Positions 1-5,807 of a DNA stretch of 5,807 nt are shown here, piece by piece. The position numbers and the translations under genes were made by a program. Where the stretch lies: NCBI GenBank assembly GCA_902490055.1, contig CABUCP010000233.1, forward strand, positions 1 to 5,807, in the 5' to 3' direction. Numbering within the stretch: position 1 is the stretch's first letter; each line of letters begins with the position of its first letter. This DNA comes from an uncultured Klebsiella sp. GTDB taxonomy: Bacteria; Pseudomonadota; Gammaproteobacteria; Enterobacterales; Enterobacteriaceae. The notes under the pieces are model-generated. The model had not been told where the DNA came from. It saw nothing but the letters and a program-made list of their open reading frames with translations, and searched no databases.

Positions 1-7
1 GGCTACC

Positions 8-970
8 TTGTTAAACTCGTTTAAACTCTCACTGCAATACATTCTGCCTAAACTGTGGCTCACCCGCCTCGCAGGCTGGGGGGCAAGTAAACGAGCAGGC
101 TGGCTGACTAAACTGGTTATCGATCTGTTCGTCAAATACTACAAGGTCGATATGAAAGAAGCGCAAAAACCGGATACCGCCGCTTATCGCACTTTCAACG
201 ACTTCTTCGTGCGTCCGCTGCGTGACGACGTTCGCCCGCTGAACACCGACCCCAACGTGCTGGTGATGCCCGCCGACGGCGTGATCAGCCAGCTTGGCGC
301 AATCGAAGACGACAAAATTCTGCAGGCCAAAGGCCATAATTACACCCTGGAAGCGCTGCTGGCAGGCAATTACCAGATGGCCGACCTGTTCCGCAACGGC
401 AGCTTCGCCACTACCTACCTGTCGCCGCGCGACTATCACCGCGTGCATATGCCGTGCAACGGCATTCTGCGCGAGATGATCTATGTTCCGGGCGATCTGT
501 TCTCGGTCAACCACCTGACGGCGCAAAACGTACCGAACCTGTTTGCCCGCAACGAGCGCGTCATCTGCCTGTTCGATACTGAATTTGGCCCGATGGCGCA
601 GATTCTGGTCGGTGCGACGATCGTCGGCAGCATCGAGACCGTCTGGTCCGGTACCGTGACGCCGCCGCGTGAAGGCATCATCAAGCGCTGGACCTGGCCT
701 GCGGGCGAAAGCGAAGGCTCCGTTGCGCTGTTGAAGGGTCAGGAGATGGGCCGCTTTAAGCTGGGCTCAACGGTAATTAACCTGTTTGCGCCAGGCCAGG
801 TGAAGCTGGTTGAACAACTGCAAAGCCTGTCAGTCACCAAAATCGGCGAACCGCTGGCGACGGCCGTAGAAGCGGACATATCCGCGGAATCTGCGCCGTT
901 GCCGGAAGAAGAGATCCGCGCCGAACATCGCGCCAGCCCGCTGGTTGACGACAAACAAGACGAAGGTTAA
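8..970 (+). CDS. psd: Phosphatidylserine decarboxylase proenzyme
   Basis: Inner-membrane-associated, pyruvoyl-dependent enzyme that decarboxylates phosphatidylserine to phosphatidylethanolamine, the last step of PE synthesis. The 320-residue product is close to the E. coli length (322) and near-identical to it as I recall it, apart from the tail. The proenzyme cuts itself at an LGST motif: Gly253-Ser254 (codons at 764-769) is the scissile bond, and Ser254 becomes the pyruvoyl group of the small alpha chain. The other expected catalytic residues are present: Asp90 in PADG, and His144 and His147 in YHRVH. Residues 1-45 are rich in Trp, Leu and Lys/Arg and fit the amphipathic membrane-binding helices of the E. 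coli enzyme. The start is TTG at 8-10, chosen because the protein then begins [10 protein letters not shown] exactly as in E. coli; only 7 bases lie upstream, so its Shine-Dalgarno site cannot be judged. The acidic C-terminal tail (about 285-320) is the most divergent part. It lies 24 bases before mscM, probably in one operon. Confidence 0.97.
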   Translation: MLNSFKLSLQYILPKLWLTRLAGWGASKRAGWLTKLVIDLFVKYYKVDMKEAQKPDTAAYRTFNDFFVRPLRDDVRPLNTDPNVLVMPADGVISQLGAIEDDKILQAKGHNYTLEALLAGNYQMADLFRNGSFATTYLSPRDYHRVHMPCNGILREMIYVPGDLFSVNHLTAQNVPNLFARNERVICLFDTEFGPMAQILVGATIVGSIETVWSGTVTPPREGIIKRWTWPAGESEGSVALLKGQEMGRFKLGSTVINLFAPGQVKLVEQLQSLSVTKIGEPLATAVEADISAESAPLPEEEIRAEHRASPLVDDKQDEG

Positions 971-981
971 TTCCTGACGAC

Positions 982-987
982 AAAGGG
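982..987 (+). promoter_or_regulatory. Ribosome binding site of mscM
   Basis: The AAAGGG at 982-987 contains a purine-rich Shine-Dalgarno-like core and ends 7 bases before the GTG codon at 995, a normal spacing. It sits in the 24-base gap after the psd stop codon and supports GTG at 995 as the start. I see no room for a separate promoter in this gap, so mscM is probably translated from the psd transcript, though an internal promoter inside psd cannot be excluded. Confidence 0.7.
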
Positions 988-994
988 TTACGCC

Positions 995-1051
995 GTGCGC
1001 CTGATATACACTTTTCTGTTGGCCTTGAGCCTCAGCTTCGGGGCGTACGCA
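995..1051 (+). other. Signal peptide of MscM
   Basis: The first 19 codons encode a short basic N-terminus (MR), a hydrophobic core (LIYTFLLALSL) and an AYA box followed by Ala-Thr-Ala-Pro, a typical signal peptidase I site. This predicts Sec export of the N-terminal coiled-coil domain to the periplasm. The exact cut, after Ala19 or Ala20, is inferred by eye. Confidence 0.8.
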
Positions 1052-4000
1052 GCGACGGCCCCGGACGTCAAACAAATTAACCAGGAACTGGAACAGGCAA
1101 AGGCGGCGAAACCCGCCCAGCCTGAAACCGTCGAAGTCCTGCAGGGTGCGCTGAATGCAATTGAGGAGCGCAACGCCTCCGTTGAGCGCACCCGCCAGTA
1201 CCAGGACGTCATCGATAATTTCCCCAAACTGTTTCAAACTCTGCGCGCCCAGTTAGCGAATATCAGCGACACGCCGCGCCAGGTGCCAACCGCCCTCACC
1301 GCCGATGCGCTCAACCAGGAAATCCTGCAGGTCAGCAGCCAGTTACTGGAAGCCAGCCGTCAGGCGCAACAGGAGCAGGATCGGGCGCGCGAAATCGCCG
1401 ATTCCCTCAACCAACTGCCGCAGCAGCAAACCGACGCTCGCCGCCAGCTTAATGAGATAGAACGCCGTATCGGCGCGCAGTCCGGCAACACGCCGCTGGC
1501 GCAGGCGCAGAATCTCGCTCTACAGGCGGAATCCGCACGCCTGAAAGCGCTGGTCGATGAACTCGATCTCGCTCAGCTTTCCGCCAATAACCGTCAGGAA
1601 CTGTCGCGTATCCGCTCGGAGCTGGCGCAGAAGCAAAGCGAGCAGCTCGATGCTTACCTGCAGGCGCTGCGTAATCAGCAGAACAGCCAGCGCCAACGGG
1701 AAGCGGAAAAAGCGCTGGAAAGCACCGAACTGCTGGCGGAAAACAGTGAAAACCTGCCGCCGGGGATCACCGCCCAGTTCAAAGTCAACCGCGAGCTGTC
1801 GCAGGCGCTCAATCAACAGGTTCAACGCCTGGATCTGGTGGCCTCGCAGCAGCGTCAGGCCACCAATCAAACGCTACAGGTACGCCAGGCGCTGAATACG
1901 CTGCGTGAGCAGTCGCAGTGGCTGGGCTCATCGAATTTACTGGGCGAAGCGCTGCGCGCGCAGGTTGCACGGCTGCCGGAACGCCCGCGTCCGCAGCAGT
2001 TGGATACCGAAACGGCTCAGCTGCGCGTACAACGTTTACATTACGAAGATCTGCTCAGCAAGCAGGCCCAGCTAAGGCTGATTCGCCAGGCCGACGGCGA
2101 GCCGCTGACCAGCGAACAGAACCGCATCCTGCAGGCGCAGCTGCGGACGCAAAATGAGTTGCTTAACTCGCTGCTGCGCGGCGGCGATACCCTGCTGCTT
2201 GAGTTAACCAAGCTAAAAGTCGCCAACGGTCAGTTGGAAGATGCGCTGAAAGAGATCAACGAAGCGACCCACCGCTATCTGTTCTGGACGTCAGACGTCA
2301 GCCCGATTGGCTTCTCGTGGCCGCTGGAAGTGGTGCAGGACCTGCGCCGCCTGATTTCTCTCGATACCGTCAACCAGCTCGGCAAAGCCAGCGTCATGAT
2401 GCTCACCAGCAAAGAGACGCTGTTCCCGCTGTTCGGCGCGCTGGTGCTGGTTGGTTTTAGTATCTATTCGCGCCGCCACTTTACCCGCTTCCTTGAGCGT
2501 TCCAGCGCACGTATTGGCAAGGTTACCCAGGATCACTTCTGGCTGACGCTGCGTACCGTGTTCTGGTCGATTCTGGTGGCTTCGCCGCTGCCGGTATTGT
2601 GGATGACGCTCGGCTACGGATTGCAGGCGGCCTGGCCCTTCCCGCTGGCGGTGGCCATCGGCGACGGCGTGACCGCCACCGTGCCGCTGCTGTGGGTGGT
2701 GATGATTTGCGCCACCTTCGCCCGCCCGAACGGACTATTCATTGCCCATTTCGGCTGGCCACGTAACCGCGTCGCCAAAGCCATGCGCTATTATCTGATG
2801 AGCATTGGCCTGATCGTGCCGCTGATTATGGCGCTGATCATGTTTGATAACCTCAACGACCGCGAATTCTCCGCCTCGCTGGGCCGCCTGTGCTTCATAC
2901 TGATATGCGGCGCGCTGGCGCTGGTTACGCTTAGCCTTAAGCACGCCGGGATCCCGCTATATCTCGATAAAGCAGGCGACGGCGAGAACATGGTGAACCG
3001 CCTGCTGTGGAACCTGCTGCTCGGCGCGCCGCTGGCCGCGATGCTGGCGGCGGCGGTGGGCTACCTTGCCACCTCGCAGGCGCTGCTGGCGCGGCTGGAA
3101 ACCTCGGTCGCCATCTGGTTCCTGCTGCTGGTGGTCTACCATATCATCCGCCGCTGGATGCTGATTCAGCGCCGCCGCCTGGCCTTTGACCGCGCCAAGC
3201 ATCGACGGGCGGAAATTCTCGCCCAGCGCGCCCGCGGCGAAGAGGACGTCGCTCACTCCACCAGCACCGAAGGCTCGGTAGAAGCGGAAGTTAGTGAAGT
3301 CGATCTTGACGCCATCAGTACCCAGTCGTTGCGCTTAGTTCGCTCGCTGCTGATGCTGATCGCCCTGCTGTCGGTGATTATCCTGTGGTCGGAAATTCAC
3401 TCGGCGTTCGGCTTCCTCGAAAATATCTCGCTGTGGGATGTCACCTCTACGGTACAGGGCGTCGAAAGTCTTGAGCCAATCACCCTCGGTGCGGTGCTAA
3501 TCGCGATTCTGGTGCTGATAATCACCACCCAACTGGTGCGCAACCTTCCGGCGTTGTTGGAGCTGGCGATCCTTCAGCACCTGGATTTGACGCCGGGTAC
3601 CGGATACGCCATCACCACCATCACCAAATATCTGTTGATGCTGATTGGCGGGCTGGTCGGCTTCTCGATGATTGGTATTGAGTGGTCGAAACTGCAGTGG
3701 CTGGTGGCGGCGCTCAGCGTTGGCCTTGGTTTTGGCTTACAGGAAATCTTCGCCAACTTTATCTCCGGCCTGATTATCCTGTTCGAAAAACCGATCCGTA
3801 TCGGCGATACGGTCACTATCCGCAGCCTGACCGGTAGCGTCACCAGGATTAACACCCGCGCCACCACCATCAGCGATTGGGACCGCAAAGAGATCATCGT
3901 GCCAAACAAAGCATTTATCACCGAACAGTTTATCAACTGGTCGCTGTCGGACTCGGTCACCCGCGTGGTGTTGACCATCCCGGCGCCAGCGGAAGCCAAT

Positions 4001-4321
4001 ACGGAAGAAGTGACGCAGGTACTGTTGACTGCCGCCCATCGCTGCTCGCTGGTGATCGATACTCCCGCGCCGGAAGCGTTTCTCGTTGACCTGCAGCAGG
4101 GGATTCAGATTTTCGAGCTGCGTATTTACGCCGCCGAGATGGGCCACCGTATGCCGCTGCGTCATGAGCTGCATCAGTTGATTCTGGAAGGTTACCGCGC
4201 GCACGGTATCGATATGCCGTTCCCACCGTTCCAGATGCGTCTGGAAAGCCTGGATGGCCTGCGTAGCAGCCAGCCGCTGAACTCAGCGGGTAAAAGCAGC
4301 CGTGCCCCAGGAAGTTTGTAA
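995..4321 (+). CDS. mscM: Miniconductance mechanosensitive channel MscM (large MscS/MscK-type)
   Basis: Tension-gated inner-membrane channel that releases small solutes on hypo-osmotic shock. The protein has 1108 residues (E. coli 1107, from memory). The GTG start at 995 is supported by the ribosome binding site at 982-987 and by a signal peptide (residues 1-19, ending AYA) starting right there. Residues 20 to about 460 are Gln/Glu/Arg/Leu-rich heptad-like helix, the periplasmic MscS_porin-type coiled-coil domain. I count 11 membrane segments, near 475-492, 515-543, 550-577, 599-617, 629-648, 670-692, 704-722, 782-800, 829-849, 873-893 and 900-925. Arg/Lys-rich loops after each odd-numbered segment fit a periplasmic N-terminus and a cytoplasmic C-terminus. 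The last segment is the pore helix (AALSVGLGFGLQEIF, 905-919). It is followed by the MscS beta domain with RIGDTV, DRKEIIVPNK and FINWS, then the alpha/beta vestibule to about 1085. MscK is the closest alternative, but the psd neighbourhood and overall similarity favour MscM. Confidence 0.96.
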   Translation: MRLIYTFLLALSLSFGAYAATAPDVKQINQELEQAKAAKPAQPETVEVLQGALNAIEERNASVERTRQYQDVIDNFPKLFQTLRAQLANISDTPRQVPTALTADALNQEILQVSSQLLEASRQAQQEQDRAREIADSLNQLPQQQTDARRQLNEIERRIGAQSGNTPLAQAQNLALQAESARLKALVDELDLAQLSANNRQELSRIRSELAQKQSEQLDAYLQALRNQQNSQRQREAEKALESTELLAENSENLPPGITAQFKVNRELSQALNQQVQRLDLVASQQRQATNQTLQVRQALNTLREQSQWLGSSNLLGEALRAQVARLPERPRPQQLDTETAQLRVQRLHYEDLLSKQAQLRLIRQADGEPLTSEQNRILQAQLRTQNELLNSLLRGGDTLLLELTKLKVANGQLEDALKEINEATHRYLFWTSDVSPIGFSWPLEVVQDLRRLISLDTVNQLGKASVMMLTSKETLFPLFGALVLVGFSIYSRRHFTRFLERSSARIGKVTQDHFWLTLRTVFWSILVASPLPVLWMTLGYGLQAAWPFPLAVAIGDGVTATVPLLWVVMICATFARPNGLFIAHFGWPRNRVAKAMRYYLMSIGLIVPLIMALIMFDNLNDREFSASLGRLCFILICGALALVTLSLKHAGIPLYLDKAGDGENMVNRLLWNLLLGAPLAAMLAAAVGYLATSQALLARLETSVAIWFLLLVVYHIIRRWMLIQRRRLAFDRAKHRRAEILAQRARGEEDVAHSTSTEGSVEAEVSEVDLDAISTQSLRLVRSLLMLIALLSVIILWSEIHSAFGFLENISLWDVTSTVQGVESLEPITLGAVLIAILVLIITTQLVRNLPALLELAILQHLDLTPGTGYAITTITKYLLMLIGGLVGFSMIGIEWSKLQWLVAALSVGLGFGLQEIFANFISGLIILFEKPIRIGDTVTIRSLTGSVTRINTRATTISDWDRKEIIVPNKAFITEQFINWSLSDSVTRVVLTIPAPAEANTEEVTQVLLTAAHRCSLVIDTPAPEAFLVDLQQGIQIFELRIYAAEMGHRMPLRHELHQLILEGYRAHGIDMPFPPFQMRLESLDGLRSSQPLNSAGKSSRAPGSL

Positions 4322-4332
4322 GCACTAACTAT

Positions 4333-4353
4333 CCCGGTGAGTCATTCACCGGG
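4333..4353 (+). terminator. Hairpin between convergent mscM and yjeM, probable terminator
   Basis: CCCGGTGA (4333-4340) and TCACCGGG (4346-4353) form a perfect 8-bp GC-rich stem with a 5-base loop GTCAT, 11 bases after the mscM stop codon and 11 bases before the yjeM stop codon on the other strand. On the plus strand the stem is followed by a pyrimidine-rich but C-interrupted stretch (CTCCTCTCTT, 4357-4366). On the minus strand the following bases read ATAGTTAGTGC, with no U tract. It is thus a plausible but imperfect intrinsic terminator for the psd-mscM transcript, and a weaker one for yjeM. The rest of the 43-base gap shows nothing else. Confidence 0.65.
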
Positions 4354-4364
4354 CAGCTCCTCTC

Positions 4365-5807
4365 TTAACTCTCCGCCGCAACCATCGGCGCCGCCGTTCT
4401 CTGACGATAATTCTCGTAAATTCCTAATGCCAGCAGCGAGAAGAATATCGGCCCGCCGACCATCCACAGCGTACTGTTCCAGTCGCCGGAATCCATCACC
4501 GGCTGAATGACGGTAAAGATATTGGCGAACGCCACCACCAGCACCACGATCGTTGTCGCCAGCAGCGTGCTTATCCGGCTTTTGAACATCACAAACGGGC
4601 GATCGAGATCCGCTTTGGCCTTAAAGAATGGGAACGCAATCGCCAGGAACAGATACGGTAAGGTCATCGAGACGTTAGCCATCAGCGTCAGCTTGTTATA
4701 GAACGCCGAGGCGGTATCGCCGCCGAATGAGACCAGCAGAATAAACAGGCTCACCAGCAGGCACTGCAGCCACATGGCGTTAGCCGGCATGCCATTGCCG
4801 TTCACTTTGGTCATCATCGTCGGCCACAGCGCTTTCGGCGTGCCCTGAATAATCGCCTTCAGCGGCGAATAGCTCAGAGTGAAAAACGCGCCGGTATAAG
4901 CGAGGAACATCGACAGCCCGGTAATGCGCGCAAACCACACGCCGGTTAATGCCGCCGCCTGCGGCGACAGATGCAGCGCTTGTCCAAGCGTCGCGCCAAG
5001 GCTGGTCATCAGCACGTAGGTGATATTGCCAAGGTTAGTACTGTGATTGCTCAATACCTGCTGCCAGTTGGCGCTCACGCCCCACAGTACGATCGCCAGC
5101 GAGTAGCCGACCGAGATCACCAGCGCGGCGATAATAATGCCTTTGGCAAAGTTCTTTTCCGGCTTCTCGGTTTTGTCCACCAGCCCGCCGACCGCTTCAA
5201 TCCCACCGTAGGCGAAGATGGCAAATACCACGAAAGACAGCATCGCCAGCCCGGATTGATAGCCCGGATTCGGCGAAACGGTGAAATCCAATGCTTGGGC
5301 GAAATGACCGCCGTTCAACAGCAGAATCGCCCCGCTCACCAGCAGCAGCACCAGGTTCAGGCACATTACCGCGATCCCGCCGACGGCGGTAATTTTGGCA
5401 ATTTTATTTATCCCTTTCGCCGCCACCAGGGTCACCAGCACCATCCAGCAGGCGGCGAGCACACCAACGGTCTGCGTCGAGGTTAATCCAGCAAAGGCCC
5501 AGCTCTGGGTTTTATCCGCGCCGAACAGGAAGGTTGAAAAAGGAACCCAAATTTTCGCCGCGGTGCTGACCATCCACACCACGTAGGAAGAAAACCACAT
5601 AAAGGTGCCGATAAACGCAAAGCGCGGCCCAACGCTGCGGTTCATCCACGAATAGATCCCGCCCTCTTCCCGACGGTAAGCCGACCCCATCTCCGCCATC
5701 ATTAAGGCGAAAGGAATGAAAAAGAACAGCGCCGAGAAAAGATAAAACGGCATCGCGCTGTAGCCCATCAAATAAAAAGCCGAAGGACTGTTGGCAAAGC
5801 CAAACAC
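4365..5807 (-). CDS. yjeM: APC-superfamily inner membrane transporter YjeM (5' end cut by window)
   Basis: Predicted amino acid/amine permease or antiporter of the inner membrane, related to the GadC-type glutamate/GABA antiporters; its substrate is not shown by the sequence. The visible 480 residues run to a TAA at 4365-4367 (minus strand). The codon at the right edge is GTG, but it aligns with an internal Val of the E. coli protein (SVFGFANSP), so the true start lies about 20 codons beyond the window; the full length would be near 500. Twelve hydrophobic segments are visible, the first incomplete. Numbered from the edge codon, family marks are the broken first helix (FGFANSP, 2-8), REEGGIYSW after helix 2 (46-54), and the helix 6 break FAYGGIEAVGG (198-208) followed by KTEKPEKNF (212-220), the usual APC pattern around helix 6. 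It is convergent with mscM, and its promoter is outside the window. Confidence 0.93.
   Translation of the reverse strand: MFGFANSPSAFYLMGYSAMPFYLFSALFFFIPFALMMAEMGSAYRREEGGIYSWMNRSVGPRFAFIGTFMWFSSYVVWMVSTAAKIWVPFSTFLFGADKTQSWAFAGLTSTQTVGVLAACWMVLVTLVAAKGINKIAKITAVGGIAVMCLNLVLLLVSGAILLLNGGHFAQALDFTVSPNPGYQSGLAMLSFVVFAIFAYGGIEAVGGLVDKTEKPEKNFAKGIIIAALVISVGYSLAIVLWGVSANWQQVLSNHSTNLGNITYVLMTSLGATLGQALHLSPQAAALTGVWFARITGLSMFLAYTGAFFTLSYSPLKAIIQGTPKALWPTMMTKVNGNGMPANAMWLQCLLVSLFILLVSFGGDTASAFYNKLTLMANVSMTLPYLFLAIAFPFFKAKADLDRPFVMFKSRISTLLATTIVVLVVAFANIFTVIQPVMDSGDWNSTLWMVGGPIFFSLLALGIYENYRQRTAAPMVAAES

Noticed and set aside
29..526. 165-codon open frame on the minus strand inside psd
   Set aside because: It lies fully antisense to the unmistakable psd reading frame, its product resembles no family I know, and long antisense frames are expected opposite GC-rich enterobacterial genes.
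830..1237. 135-codon minus-strand open frame bridging the psd-mscM junction
   Set aside because: It covers the psd tail, the mscM ribosome binding site and the MscM signal peptide in antisense. I saw no convincing ribosome binding site or recognisable domain, so it is best read as a shadow frame.
995..2400. Gln/Glu/Ala-rich repetitive-looking N-terminal half of mscM as a possible DNA repeat or foreign insertion
   Set aside because: The recurring short words (such as CAGGCGCTG) reflect coiled-coil composition; the segment matches the E. coli MscM periplasmic domain throughout and shows no true tandem repeat.
3737..4204. 155-codon minus-strand open frame opposite the MscS core of mscM
   Set aside because: It is antisense to the most conserved part of mscM, and its His/Arg/Gln-rich composition is typical of a reverse-strand shadow.
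4971..5486. 171-codon plus-strand open frame inside yjeM
   Set aside because: The reverse strand encodes the conserved APC transporter helices here; the plus-strand product is His/Gln/Arg-rich with no recognisable domain.
5805..5807. GTG at the right edge as the yjeM start codon
   Set aside because: It corresponds to an internal Val in E. coli YjeM, and starting there would remove part of the first membrane helix. The gene simply continues past the window.

Overview
This window is an ordinary chromosomal segment from a member of the Enterobacteriaceae, on the Escherichia/Klebsiella/Enterobacter/Citrobacter side of the family. The encoded proteins match what I recall of the E. coli K-12 proteins almost end to end. 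The gene order psd, mscM (formerly yjeP), then convergent yjeM is the E. coli arrangement. Base composition appears moderately GC-rich, with many G/C third positions, which fits Klebsiella or Enterobacter relatives better than E. coli itself. I cannot assign a species from the sequence alone.

Layout: positions 8-970 (+) hold psd, phosphatidylserine decarboxylase, which starts at a TTG codon almost at the window edge. After a 24-base gap carrying a ribosome binding site, positions 995-4321 (+) hold mscM, a very large MscS-family mechanosensitive channel with a cleavable signal peptide, a long periplasmic coiled-coil domain, about 11 membrane segments and a cytoplasmic MscS core. A 43-base gap (4322-4364) contains a perfect 8-bp GC-rich hairpin. 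From there yjeM, a 12-helix APC-superfamily transporter, runs on the minus strand to the right edge. About 20 N-terminal residues of yjeM are missing because of the cut. All three genes are intact within the visible sequence and each ends in TAA.

How the genes work together: psd makes phosphatidylethanolamine, the main phospholipid of the inner membrane. mscM encodes a channel that senses membrane tension. Their tight spacing and shared strand indicate one transcript, and in E. coli this pair is known to be driven from envelope-stress promoters upstream of psd; that region is outside this window. yjeM is a separate convergent unit with no evident functional tie.

I found no mobile element, CRISPR array, RNA gene, long repeat or undescribed system. 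There is no gene-free stretch longer than 43 bases. The findings below are modest points for checking.
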